The notes under the pieces: model-generated
Databases searched by the model: none
Seen by the model: the letters and a program-made list of their open reading frames with translations, nothing else
What the model was told of the DNA's origin: nothing
Shown here: piece by piece, positions 10,390 through 20,631 of the stretch
How positions within the stretch are numbered: position 1 is the stretch's first letter
How the letters are laid out: each line of letters begins with the position of its first letter
Translations under genes and position numbers: made by a program
From: Cepaea nemoralis
Lineage: Eukaryota; Mollusca; Gastropoda; Stylommatophora; Helicidae
DNA length: 64,000 nucleotides
Reading direction: 5' to 3'
Assembly: GCA_014155875.1 (NCBI GenBank)
Contig: JACEFZ010016099.1
Location: forward strand, 1 to 64,000

Positions 10390-10740
10390 TATAGACGGGT
10401 TCTAAGAATATCTTGGGTAAAGAAAAGAACAAATGCATCCATACTTCAAGAGCTGGATATTGAAGAGGGTTGGCTATTAAAGACGATAAAACAAAGAAAA
10501 TTGATATATTTTGGTCACTTGAAACGTCATGAAAGTTTGGAGAGAACAACAATGGAGGGGTATATGCCTGAGAAGAGAGGAAGAGGAAGGCCAAAGAGAA
10601 GATGGGTGCAGGATGTGGCGGATGATCTCCAGAATGGTGTATCTGACGTAGGACATCTTGCTTGTGATCGAGCAGTTTTCCGGAGGGTTGTTATGGCAGC
10701 GAGGTTCTACAAAGGGCATGCTACTGAAGTGAATGAATGA
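10390..10740 (+). pseudogene. LINE ORF2 C-terminal tail with tetranucleotide tail
   Basis: An open plus-strand segment reads ILQELDIEEGWLLKTIKQRK, LIYFGHLKRHESLE and EKRGRGRPKRRWVQDVADD, then ends in GHATEVNE and a stop. This is the typical LINE ORF2 C-terminus. It is followed at once by (GAAT)n at about 10725-10745, a short-repeat 3' tail. Confidence 0.8.
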
Positions 10741-10747
10741 ATGAATA

Positions 10748-11145
10748 TTTCTATGGTTCCGTCGCCCTGCTACTGAGTTGAGTTGAACTGTGGGTTTCAT
10801 GTGAAGTGATTTTGCATCTGTCATCGGTTGTTTGTATCGTGAACTGCATGCTCAGAACAATGGCAGCCGGTCGGTCGGTGAATTAACTGGGGTGCCTCAT
10901 ATAGTAATGGTTTTCTAGTGACTGCCGCTTCTGTCGTCGATGAACTGTTTTTTTCGTGGCTGACTTTAGTGTTGGGATTCTTTGCAGCGGCATTTTGCAT
11001 AGTATACCTGTTCAGGATGTTGATTTGTGGAGACTCCTGTCTGTTCCACTTTTCACATTGGACAGTGAGGAGCATTTTGCGTGGCACAGGAATTGAGCAT
11101 TATTGCGCAACCCTTTGCCGTGAAGTTGGAACCGCGACTTAACAC
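10748..11145 (+). mobile_element. Repeat-B retroposon, copy 1
   Basis: About 400 bp shared with 26766-27270 (plus) and 23435-23740 (minus). Shared landmarks are GGTTCCGTCGC at the left, TTCAGAACAATGGC, GAGACTCCTGTCT, and a right end CCGTGAAGTT followed by a CTAA-rich tail. No coding potential is recognised. Confidence 0.75.
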
Positions 11146-11570
11146 TTAACTGACTAACTGGGTATTTTACTATGCGACAGAAATGGCGCTAATTGTCCTA
11201 GTACTCGATTTGCCTTTGCACAACATGTGTTGATTTTTCTATCCATTCCCCCATCTGAAGTAAACATTGACCCTAGATTTGTATATTCGCTGGTTTGTTT
11301 TATTTCCGAGTACTTTACTTTTATTGACGGGGTTTCTGACTACCTATCACCATTGTATCTGTCTGTTAAGTGTTTATTTTCATGTTATATTTCGCACACT
11401 TGGAATTGACTTGATTAAGATGGATATGAAGGCTCTCTTCATCTTCTGCTATTAATACTTGATCGTCCATATATACTAATTCTGAAATATTATCTTCTTG
11501 TTCGCCCTCTGCTTCAGTGTATGTTATAAAATATAGAGGTGAGAGCACCCATCCTTGACGCACACCTGAA

Positions 11571-11584
11571 TTTACTTCAAAAGG
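11571..11584. repeat. Target-site duplication, left copy (SINE-C)
   Basis: TTTACTTCAAAAGG is repeated at 11825-11838. The first T residues of the right copy could also belong to the SINE's T tail, so 11 bases are certain. Confidence 0.85.
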
Positions 11585-11824
11585 CTGTGGCTAAGTGGTC
11601 AAGCCGTTTGACTCGTGCTCCGAAGGATGTGGGTTTGATTCCGGGCCGCGTCCTTCGGTTTACGAGTTAAATGTTTCGGAGACTCCTGTGGGTCGTCGCT
11701 AAAAGCTACAGAGTTCGTGCTTTGTGCGACGCTTTCCGCGCTGCGGAAAGAGACCGAGCAATATGGGATAAAACCCAGTGCAATGAAGTCGACCCTCTCG
11801 ACTTTTAAGCGACTTTTTTTTTTT
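11585..11824 (+). mobile_element. SINE-C, full length, inserted in LINE family 3
   Basis: tRNA-type head with A-box TGGCTAAGTGG and B-box GGTTTGATTCC, a body with GAGACTCCTGTGG and GTGCTTTGTGCGACGC, and a terminal T run. It is flanked by a 14-bp duplication. Other copies: 26918-27056 (partial, plus) and 34385-34620 (minus). Confidence 0.88.
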
Positions 11825-12132
11825 TTTACTTCAAAAGGTTTTGATATACCAGCCTGTGTCCTACTGCAATGTTTCCTTGACTTATATAAACTTTGGCAAA
11901 CATTAATTACTGTTTGCTAATTCTGTATTTTCTCAGACAATCCCTCAGTAGATTGCTGTCAATTGTTTTCCTGGTCTATAAATACGACTTTACATGTGTT
12001 CTCATATTCAACTGCTGGTTCAGTCAGATGTCGAAGTGTGAATGTTGCGTTAGTGCAGCTTCTGTTTGGCTTAAAAGCCATCTGGGCTTCTGATCACTGT
12101 TCATCCAGTAATGGTCTTACTGGGCAAAAAAG

Positions 12133-12405
12133 TTAGTTCCATATCTTTTACAGGACGCAGCAGTCAACTCCAGCAATGGTTTGACTGTGTGTGATTCCTG
12201 GGCAACTTTACGTTCTGTAGTTTGTCATTGTTTTCTGAACGACCGGCACTCATACCATTGTATGGAAACCAACGCAATGTGGTCTGCTTCCAAATAGTAC
12301 GCTGCTGTGTCTTGAGCGCCGTATGCGGGATTACGAATTGCGACCGCAACCCCTTCGCTTCAGAGTCGGCCATATTGGGTAAGCGAACGGTATAATTCAT
12401 CCCGT
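12133..12405 (-). mobile_element. SINE-D copy, minus strand
   Basis: Carries the SINE-D core as its reverse complement (TTTACGTTCTGTAGTTTG) and the 3' end TTTTACAGGACG (plus strand). A tRNA-like head lies at the right, with GATTACGAATTGCG in the B-box position. Confidence 0.75.
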
Positions 12406-12475
12406 AAAATTATTATAGGAATGGCCATTGTAACAAAAAATAAAAGCACACAAACAGGATGATATAGTTAAAAAT

Positions 12476-12512
12476 GTTAGTTGCATATCCTTTACAGGAC
12501 GTCGCAGTCAAT
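12476..12512 (-). mobile_element. SINE-D 3'-end fragment
   Basis: GCATATCCTTTACAGGACG is the SINE-D terminus in minus orientation, without core or head. Confidence 0.6.
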
Positions 12513-13210
12513 GATATAGTAGCGAAATGTAAAGTACTCTTGCAAAGGTTGTAGGGCATTTGGGCATATTGTGCTAGATTCTTATATATCTAACCATGCC
12601 GTGAGGGGTTGGTCTGTCCACAGCCTTCTGACTCATTTATTGCATATTGTTGCTCTAGTTATTAAAGGACAGTATCGAGAAATGGTCTTGTAAATGATTG
12701 ATTGCGTGGTAGTGATTGTGTAATAGAAAGTGTCACAGATAGTGTATAGGTTAATGAAAACAAAACGTTTAGAGAGGTAAAGTTGGTCGGCGGATACCGA
12801 CCCCCTCATCACTCATACAGTGCCGTTTGGACTACAAAAGATGGGTTTCATAACCCAGGGTGTGAAAAGTGTCTGTATCTTTTAATTCAGACACACTTGC
12901 TTTGCTAACAGGCATTGGAGTATGATATCAACTAGACATTCAGTTTGGGTTTATGTAAATGTGACGTCTAGGATTGATTATACATGACGGGTTGATTATA
13001 GCAGCAATAGCATCGCGTTAATTAGAAACATCATTCAGAATAGATGTGATTTTAGAATAATGGCGTTTAGGCTTAATTGTAGAGGCTGGATGTGTTGGTT
13101 TATTAGTATGGGCGAGATGTGTAAATTAGATGTATAGATTAGATATGTACATTCGCTTAGACCAGACGTGTAGTGTGTATAAATTATGCGTAGGTGTGTT
13201 TATAAAAAGA
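12513..13210. other. Unassigned stretch
   Basis: AT-rich sequence with no open frame or repeat that I can name. A tandem array begins to its right. Confidence 0.4.
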
Positions 13211-13214
13211 GTGA

Positions 13215-13366
13215 ACGTGGGAACGTGTTTATGTTCTAGACGTGGGGGGTTTGTTCTTATAGACTAGACAATGCGTGTGTTTATATGGTCTAAACATGGG
13301 GGATTGTTTATAGAGACTAGACTTGCATGTTTATACAGTCTAGACATGAGAGAATAGCAGAGACCA

Positions 13367-13411
<45 letters not shown>

Positions 13412-13576
13412 TCTAGACATGGGGATTGTTTATAGAGACGACTTGTGATTTTGTTTATTTAGTTTAGACTTGGGGATTGTTTATAGAGACTAGACTTTGA
13501 TTGTATTTATATAGTCTAGACTTTATAGATTTTGTTATAGAGACCAGGTGTGTGTTTGTGTTTATATAGTCTAGAC
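13215..13576. repeat. Degenerate TAGTCTAGAC tandem array, left part
   Basis: Units built on TAGTCTAGACATGGGG and ATTGTTTATAGAGACTAGAC recur at about 60 bp. A (TG)n run lies at 13370-13409. The array resumes at 15075, split by a LINE. Confidence 0.8.
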
Positions 13577-15055
13577 CAAGGTCTTCTTCCTGAGAGTCAA
13601 TGTGGCTTCAGAAAAGAACGTGGAACTGTTGACATGATTTTCGCTGCAAGGCAGCTGCAAGAGAAATGTCAGGAACAGAACTGCGAAATGTTCTCCACTT
13701 TCATTGACCTTACCAAGGCTTTTGATACAGTCAGCAGAGAAGGACTGTGGAAGATTATGGCAAAATATGGCTGTCCACGAAAGTTTGTCCAAATAGTGCG
13801 GCTATTTCATGACGGCATGCAGGCAAGAGTACAGGACAATGGTGAGCTGTCTGAACCCTTTCCTGTCACCAATGGAGTGAAGCAAGGATGTGTCCTGGCA
13901 CCAACACTGTTCAGCCTCATGTTTTCAGCCATGTTGATGAATGCCTTCGAGAACGACGACATTGGAATAGACATCAACTACCGTATGGATGGAAAGTTAT
14001 TCAATCTCAGAAGGCTGAAAGCTAAAACCAAAATTAACAGCGGCACCGTCAGAGAGCTCCTGTTTGCTGATGATTGCGCTCTATACGCCAACTCAGAGGC
14101 GGACATGCAACATAATGTTTCAGCTTTCTCACATGCCTGTGCCAACTTTGGGCTCAATATCAACTTGGAGAAGACTGTAGTTATGTACCAGCCAGCTCCA
14201 GGGAATAATCAATCTGTGCCGAATATCAAAGTGAATGATCATAGACTAAGTGTTGTGGACAAATTTACCTATCTTGGCAGCACCCTGTCACAAGCTGCCA
14301 CAATCGATGACGAAGTGAATGCAAGAATCTCCAAGGCCAGTGCAGCCTTTGGCAGACTGTACAAGAATGTATGGGACAGAACTGGAATAAGCCTGCAAAC
14401 AAAGCTAAAAGTCTACAAAGCAGTTGTATTATCCACACTGCTATATGCTTGTGAAACCTGGACTGTTTATCAGCGACACGCTAGGAAATTAAACCACTTC
14501 CACACAGTCTGCCTAAAGAAGCTACTGAAGATTAAATGGCAAGACAAGATTCCAGACACTGAAGTCCTAGAAAGAGCATCCATGCCCAGTATTCACACTC
14601 TACTGATGAAGAATCAGATTCGCTGGGCTGGTCACTTGACTCGCATGCCAGATCACAGGCTCCCTAAACGAATTTTTTACAGCGAACTGCGTTGTGGTAA
14701 ACGCTCCCAAGGTGGCCAGAGGAAACGTTTTAAAGACACTCTGAAAATTTCACTGAATGCTTTTGGAATTCATCATGACACCTGGGAGGCTGCAGCCAGA
14801 GACCGAAATTCGTGGCGTGCATCATTGCGCAAAGGTGCAGTCATATGTGAGGCAACCAGGACTGCAAGAGCTGTGAAGAAAAGGCAGGACAGAAAAACCA
14901 CTGCAGGAATTCCTCCTCCAGAGACGGCAAGCATTCTTTGTCCACATTGTCAAAGAACATTTCGAGCCAAAATAGGCCTTATCAGCCATCTTAGAACCCA
15001 CGGCTCCACACCTTCAACCCCACTGGATGAAATGAATGGTCATCATCATTCTTGA
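13577..15055 (+). pseudogene. LINE reverse transcriptase C-terminal part with C2H2 finger
   Basis: About 490 codons are open to the stop at 15053-15055. An ATG at 13550 lies in the flanking array and is not the real start. The RT order is GFRKERGTVDMIF, STFIDLTKAFDTVSR (first catalytic Asp), GVKQGCVLAPTLFS, then LLFADDCALYA (catalytic FADD at 14063-14074). Thumb and connector follow (IRWAGHLTRMPDHRLPK, GGQRKRFKD). The protein ends in a C2H2 zinc finger, C-x2-C-x12-H-x3-H (CPHCQRTF to SHLRTH), and a His-rich tail. Endonuclease and the RT start are missing through 5' truncation. The intact frame suggests a recent insertion. Confidence 0.92.
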
Positions 15056-15074
15056 TGGACAAACAACATAGAAC
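13577..15074 (+). mobile_element. 5'-truncated C2H2-tailed LINE insertion
   Basis: The 1,498-bp insert is bounded by the 11-mer ATAGTCTAGAC at 13566-13576 and 15075-15085. It starts inside the RT domain and ends with the family 3' end CTTGATGGACAAACAACAT. The same 3' end occurs at 27905 (minus) and as a 34-bp fragment at 51685. The duplicated 11-mer also belongs to the array unit, so its exact length is uncertain. Confidence 0.85.
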
Positions 15075-15326
15075 ATAGTCTAGACATGGGGGATTGTTTA
15101 TAGAGACTATACTTGTATGTGTATATTGGACGGGGTGTGGGGTGTGGTGGAATATAGTCTAGATATGTAGGATTGTGTATATAAACTAGACGTGTGAATT
15201 TGCTTTTATAGACTCGACGTGTGAGTGGGTGTGTATAGTCTAGACATGGAAAGGGGGTGGGTGTTGTTTATATTGACTAGATGTACTTACTTGTCTATAT
15301 ATACCGTATGTTTTGTTTTTAAATAT

Positions 15327-15330
<4 letters not shown>
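15075..15330. repeat. TAGTCTAGAC tandem array, right part
   Basis: Continues the array from before 13576 with the same TAGTCTAGACATGG units after the LINE insertion. Confidence 0.8.

Positions 15331-15404
<74 letters not shown>
15331..15404. repeat. (TA)n microsatellite
   Basis: About 37 uninterrupted TA units, self-complementary. Confidence 0.98.
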
Positions 15405-15405
<1 letters not shown>

Positions 15406-15450
15406 CATAATAATCTGGCTCGTTGTCTGATTTTGTTTTTGTTTTTTTAG

Positions 15451-15838
15451 GTGAATATAATAATCTGAATTAACGAGACCTCTCGCACTATTTTAGGTGA
15501 ATATAATAATCTGAATTAACGAGACCTCTCGCACTATTTTAGGTGAATATAATAATCTGAATTAACGAGACCTCTCGTGCTATTTTAGGTGAATATAATA
15601 ATCTGAATTAACGAGACCACTCGCACTATTTTAGGTGAATATAATAATCTGAATTAACGAGACCTCTCGCACTATTTTAGGTGAATATAATAATCTGAAT
15701 TAACGAGACCTGTAACGCTATTTTAGGCCAATATAATAATATGAATTATGAGAAATATAGTGCTATTTTAGGTGAATATAATAACACAAATTAACTATAC
15801 ATATAGCGCTATTTTATGTGAATATACTAATAATAATT
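15451..15838. repeat. 46-bp minisatellite, about 8 copies
   Basis: Unit: GTGAATATAATAATCTG, AATTAACGAGACC, TCTCGCACTATTTTAG. The first six copies are almost identical; the last two to three are diverged. There are no unique spacers, so it is not a CRISPR array. Confidence 0.95.
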
Positions 15839-15839
15839 A

Positions 15840-16045
15840 ACGGTAATCCCGTATACACGGGTTCGAAACACTGAGGTGCTGGGTTGTTTGTTTTTTTTTT
15901 CGAAAAATGTATAGTGCCGGTTGTTCAGAAAGCAACAGCAAACCATTGAACGTAAATCTTGCCCAGGAATCACGAACAGCCAAAAATACTGGGGTTGACT
16001 GCTACGTCCTGTGAAGGACATGCAACTAAATAAAAGAAAAACAGC
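15840..16045 (+). mobile_element. SINE-D copy, 5' truncated at array
   Basis: B-box-like GGGTTCGAAAC, then the conserved core (GCAAACCATTGAACGTAAAT) and the end GAAGGACATGCAACTAA. The upstream head is replaced by the end of the 46-bp array. Confidence 0.8.
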
Positions 16046-16057
16046 GCTATTGGTGAG

Positions 16058-16320
16058 TCGTGGTATTGTAGTGGCTAGGCACTCGCCTTCCTTCACACTG
16101 GCCCTGGGTTCGACTCCCATTGGGAAGTATTAGGATTGTTAATGGGCTCCCAGATTCACCCATCCTTAAAATGAATACCAGGACACATCTTGGGAGGTAA
16201 AAACATCCGGCGTGGCACTGACGAAATGACTAACGAGTTCCGATTGATCCTTATAGATTGTGTGTTTAGCAGCATGCCCCTAATGCCCCTTAAAGCTGTA
16301 AAAGGAATCTTTTCTTGACC
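16058..16320 (+). mobile_element. SINE-E copy
   Basis: tRNA-like head (GTAGTGGCTAGGCACTCG, B-box GGGTTCGACTCC). The body has ACATCTTGGGAGGTAAAA and ends TGTAAAAGGAATCTTTT. Other copies: 22556, 31670 (minus), 49878, 53120 (minus) and 53312-54528 (minus, expanded). Confidence 0.8.
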
Positions 16321-16612
16321 TATGTCCTTGTTATGTGGAACAAACACTCTCTAAAGTTTTGGTTTCATGTAGTGTGAAACTCAATGACTACTGTTCTAGT
16401 TATAAGTGGAGTGAAAATCCATCACTACTGGTTTATTCACGAATGGTGTGAAAACTAAATATAGTTAAACCCAATAGACGTAATTTAAAATATATAGACG
16501 CCATTGAGATGTGTTCTTTCGAAGCATCACAAGATTCAAAAGGTTTGATGAATGAGTGCCCTATGAACTGTCCTCGTACAGCACGGAGTACCTTGCGGTG
16601 TAGGACGGGGGG

Positions 16613-16615
<3 letters not shown>

Positions 16616-16653
<38 letters not shown>
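16616..16653. repeat. G38 homopolymer
   Basis: Thirty-eight consecutive G. The true length is doubtful because such runs are hard to sequence. Confidence 0.9.
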
Positions 16654-16655
<2 letters not shown>

Positions 16656-16667
16656 GAAGAAATAATG

Positions 16668-16760
16668 TCGCCTGGCTAGTGTAATCACAGCGAACTATGC
16701 AGGTTAGGATTTTCTTTTTGCACCAGGATTCGAACCCGGGAATGAACGCATGAACACGTT
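16668..16760 (-). mobile_element. SINE-G fragment
   Basis: The minus strand holds B-box-like GGGTTCGAATCC. The plus strand shares GCCTGGCT, GTGCAGGTTA-like and TTTTCTTTTTGC blocks with 22345-22505. Confidence 0.55.
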
Positions 16761-16784
16761 CTAGAAAATATGACATAACAAAAT

Positions 16785-17060
16785 GACTTTTTGTCCATTT
16801 GTACGTGCATCGATTTTCTCATCCCATTTGTGAAACATCTTCCGGCGTGTCTGCCAACACGTCTGTAATCTACAACTTCTGTAACCAAATCTGTCTGTAA
16901 AGTTGATGGCACAGAAACGCGATTTGTCTGCCATGGCGTTGTAATGGTAATCACTAATGGGCCAGCTCTCTTGACGTGAAAGCAAAAAATCTGCCGATTT
17001 GTTGGAGACAGCATATTTTAACAAGTTCCTTCTCACATAAGTGCCGGGGGTTAAAAATAC
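16785..17060. repeat. 275-bp direct repeat, copy 1
   Basis: Near-identical to 18012-18290, from CATCGATTTTCTCATCCCAT to the shared end GTTAAAAATAC. Minus-strand frames in both give the peptide MLSPTNRQIFCFHVKRAGPL, but no domain is recognised. Confidence 0.85.
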
Positions 17061-17154
17061 CCGTGTCTGTAACGGAAATGACGCCTAGACAGCTGGCTTG
17101 GGACTCCCTGGTCTATTTAGGCATGGTAGAAGAAATATTTCCTGACGAATGGCT

Positions 17155-17345
17155 AATTGGTGGTCGGCGTGGCTGAGATGTTTTAGGCACTTTAAATTTA
17201 TATTGTGACTGTGGCGAAATGGTTTCGTCGGCATCTGGAATGTTGGCATTGAACATGCTATATTTCTAGACTAATGGTAATCGGATGTCGGCGTGGGTGA
17301 GAGGTCTAACGCACTTAAACATGCTCGTCTGACGGCGGCACAGTG
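17155..17345 (+). repeat. Duplicated SINE-like module, copy 1
   Basis: Shares with 17565-17760 the blocks GGCGTGGCTGAGATG, TTTCTA/GTACTAA and GTGAGAGGTCTAACGC. A-box- and B-box-like strings (GGCTGAGATG, GGGTTCGAGG) suggest tRNA-derived heads. Confidence 0.55.
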
Positions 17346-17354
17346 GGTGGGTTC

Positions 17355-17515
17355 GAGGGGAAGGAAAGGAAGAAAAGGAGGAGGAGGAAGAAGATGGACA
17401 GGAAGAGAAGAAGGAAAGGAACAAGCGGAGGAGGAGGGGGAAATGTAGGAGGAAGAGGAGAAAAAGAACAGAAGGAAGAAGAGGAGCAAGAGGAAAAGGA
17501 TGAGAAGGAGGTTGT
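17355..17515. repeat. Purine-rich GGA/GAA tract
   Basis: Irregular GGA/GAA/AGAA repeats. They produce Lys/Arg/Glu- and Ser/Pro-rich open frames with no homology. Confidence 0.85.
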
Positions 17516-17564
17516 CAGAAACACTGTGATAATAAGACCAAAGCACGTTTCTATCCCTTCCTTG

Positions 17565-17760
17565 GTGGTGGCGTGGCTGAGATGCTTTAGGTGCTTAAAT
17601 ATTCTTTTGTAACCGTGGGGAGTTTGTTTTGGGCAGCTGGAATTCGGGCATCGAATACGACTTATTTCTGTACTAACGGCTAATCGCAGGTCGACGTGGT
17701 TGAGAGATCTAACGCTCTTAAACTTTCTCTTCTGATGGCAGCATAGTGAGGACGAAAGAG
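17565..17760 (+). repeat. Duplicated SINE-like module, copy 2
   Basis: Diverged copy of 17155-17345, with GGCGTGGCTGAGATGC and GAGAGATCTAACGC. Confidence 0.55.
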
Positions 17761-18011
17761 GTGGAGGGAGAAGAGAAAGAAAACGATGAAGTGAAAGATG
17801 TGGCTGAAGAGGAGATTGCAGTGTTGGTAAAAGAAGAGTATAAAGAGCAGAATTATGAGGAGGTGTAAGGGGATAAGAAATAGAAGGAGGAAGTTAAGAA
17901 AACACATAACAATAACATCACCGCATGTTTCTATCCCGACATTATCCATTGATATATCCTTCTCATATTCCTATAGGAATTAGACTAGTCATTCAACAGT
18001 TATTCAAATCA

Positions 18012-18290
18012 TAAATACTTTCGTTCATCTGTTTGTGCATCGATTTTCTCATCCCATATGTGAAACATCTTCCGGCGTGTCTGCCAACATGTCTGTAATC
18101 TACAACTTCTGTAACCAAATCTGTCTGTAAAGTTGATGGCACAGAAACGCGAGGTGTCGGCCATGATGTTGTAATGGTAATCACTAATGGGCCAGCTCTC
18201 TTGACGTGAAAGCAAAAGATCTGTCGATTTGTTGGAGACAGCATATTTTAACAAGTTCCTTCTCACATAAGTGCCTGGGGTTAAAAATAC
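18012..18290. repeat. 275-bp direct repeat, copy 2
   Basis: Second copy of 16785-17060; a few substitutions only. The pair brackets about 950 bp that itself holds two diverged modules, so the locus looks like a segmental or LTR-like duplication. Confidence 0.85.
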
Positions 18291-18855
18291 AAGTTTAGTT
18301 TTTTCTGTGTCTCAGATGATCTCTCATTTAGTGTTCGGATTGTATATATTTAACTTTTACAGTGCCGGAGAATAATATATCGCCAAGTGTGAGTCCATAA
18401 TTGGATATAAGGACGATAAATCGCCGTACTAGGGTCATCGTGTTATTTGTTTTGTTTCGTGTATCTTCCTCAATTTCAATTCTCTAAGAACGGAAGTTTA
18501 CATTACAGTTCTTTTTCATTTATTGTGTAGAATGTCTGGTCGACAACCTTTTGTTTGGCACTGAATCATTTAAACATGTGTTCATTTCCATTTTTCAAAT
18601 GCATACTCTTCTTCATTAAGCTCCATCCTTAGTATCCATCTAGTTTTTTTTTTTTTTTAATACTTCTGAATAGACGTTTACTGACAAAGTTCATGAAGTT
18701 TATGATTGTACTAAATTCTCTGCATTTGCATAGCTCCCGGTCTCATAGTTAACACAGGTACTATACATATATATGAGACGAATCTCAACTTATTAAGTTA
18801 AACCGGACGCCGAAATCTTTGACCTACTTCGCTAATCTGCATTTAGTCGAACTAC
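18291..18855. other. Unassigned AT-rich stretch
   Basis: I see no gene or named repeat. Confidence 0.4.
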
Positions 18856-18859
18856 ACAC

Positions 18860-19085
18860 TTATGCCGGCTCCGTGGCGACGGGTTTACGGACGCAGTTCA
18901 AAACACAGCTGTGAGCGGTTTGGCAATAGATCGCCTTAAGTTGGTTTTTTATTAAATGGTATGGCTGCTTGTCGTTCAGAAAGCAATGGCAAACTATTGA
19001 ACGTAAACTTTCGCAGGAATCACGAACACCCAAATGATGCTAGGGCTGACTGCTACGTCCTGTAAAGTATATGCAACTAAATAAC
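18860..19085 (+). mobile_element. SINE-D copy
   Basis: Head with GGCTCCGTGGCGACGGGTTT and CAGTTCAAAAC, core GGCAAACTATTGAACGTAAA, end ATATGCAACTAAATAA. Confidence 0.8.
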
Positions 19086-19087
19086 CC

Positions 19088-19300
19088 ACCGGGAGCGTTG
19101 ACTTAATGGTTAGGACATTAACCTGACAATGACAAGTTGGCGATGGGATGAAGGTTCCATGTCGAACCTGGAGGTTCGCTACGGGAGAGAAAGACTAACC
19201 ACCTATACCTTCGTACACTCAGACCTACAACAAACACGTGATGGTCGTAATCGCTCACAAACCCACAGTTGGTTCTCACTAAGAGATGTGTAGTTGTTTA
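19088..19300 (+). mobile_element. tRNA-headed SINE (family unassigned)
   Basis: A-box-like TTAATGGTTAGGACATTAAC and B-box-like GGTTCCATGTCGAACC. It directly follows a SINE-D copy. Confidence 0.5.
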
Positions 19301-20225
19301 CCCAGCCATACCCTCAGTTCATTCGTTTTCAAAGAAAAGTTTAGCATGTTTGGAGTATTTAGAAACGTATGGCGCGTTGCTTGGTACAGGAAACCGACTT
19401 GGTGCAGGAAGATGCTAGTACACTCTATGGCTCAGAAATATGGAACATGAACATAAATAATATTCATTTCGTATTCAAATTATTAGCCAGAGTTTAGTGT
19501 TCAAGTGCAGCATGTTGTATTATAAGATACCTGAAGAAGAGCAGAAATGGAAACGTTGGCATCAGCATTCTGTGCTGGCATCAGTCAAAAGAGAACAATA
19601 TAAACAAGTGAACGGAGCAGTACTGGGCGTAAACAACACAGCTGTGTTCGTTGTAACCTCGCCCCGTAAAACGAACCAAGAGACTCGAAATGCCATCAAC
19701 CGGGTAGAGACCGAAGACAATATTAAGTACACATTAAGAACGACCTTTCAGTTTGTTAATAATAACATCAGTAACATCCATTATAAATACACGCTGTTAA
19801 GACCAATGACCGTTTTTTCGCCTGTTGACAAAAAACAAAAGTAACATGAAATATCTTCAATCTTGCACAGCAGTGACATTAACGTATCTGCCATCCTATT
19901 TCGTAATTACAAACTGTCGGACAGGCATGTTTTATTTTTGTTTTTCTTTAGAATGCAAAAAGATGAACCGATTTCTCGGGACAAGAATGTTGCTTGTTTG
20001 CTGGGGATTGGAAACTGTTGGGATGTTGTTTGATCTTGTTTTTGTCTCCTGGCAGTGTGTCAGTTTATCTCTAGATGTATGAGTTTTTCTATGGATGGAT
20101 GAGTGGATGGGTAGATGGGCGGGCGGGCGGGGGGAGGGAGAGAGGGAGGGATAGATAAGACAGACAGAGAAGAAGAGAAACAATGATTGATAGACTGAAA
20201 GGCGAGTGCAAGAATCACAAAGCGA
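19301..20225. other. Unassigned stretch with an undiagnostic 115-codon frame
   Basis: An open frame at 19497-19844 (plus) has no recognised domain, no splice context and no repeat partner. I do not call it a gene. Confidence 0.4.
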
Positions 20226-20226
20226 C

Positions 20227-20327
<101 letters not shown>

Positions 20328-20631
20328 AGGCCGGATGGTGATGGGCGCGGTATAAAGCTGCCATATGGAAGGACGGACGAATGGACAGGCAGACATCGAA
20401 ATATAAAGGCAAATAGACTCGGACCAATATAGCGTCAGCCAGATGAATTAAGACAAGCAGACGGCGGATAGATAGACCGACGTATAGTCGTACAAGCAAA
20501 CAGTAGAGTGGGAGAGGAAGACTTAAATACAGATATACATTCGGGAAACTGGACAGATGAACTATGGGCAGGTTAGTTTGGTGTATCTTAAATTACATTT
20601 AATTGTCATCAATATATTAAACTAGACTTTA

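Larger units (their letters stand above)
11360..12130 (-). pseudogene. LINE reverse transcriptase (family 3), split by a SINE
   Basis: The minus-strand translation shows QMAFKPNRSCTNATFTLRHL, VVFIDQEN, then ISKPFEVNSGVRQGWVLSPL and LVYMDDQVLIAEDEES. These correspond to successive fingers and palm motifs, including the YMDD catalytic box. A SINE-C copy (11585-11824) interrupts between the last amino-terminal part and GVRQG. Taking out the SINE plus one target duplication restores the adjoining sequence. Other stops show it is dead. Confidence 0.85.

Noticed and set aside
15451..15838. CRISPR-like array of 46-bp repeats
   Set aside because: Units are contiguous with no unique spacers, and the context is a eukaryotic repeat region.
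19497..19844. 115-codon plus-strand frame as a host gene
   Set aside because: No domain, conserved context or splice signals that I could support; length is possible by chance in AT-rich DNA.
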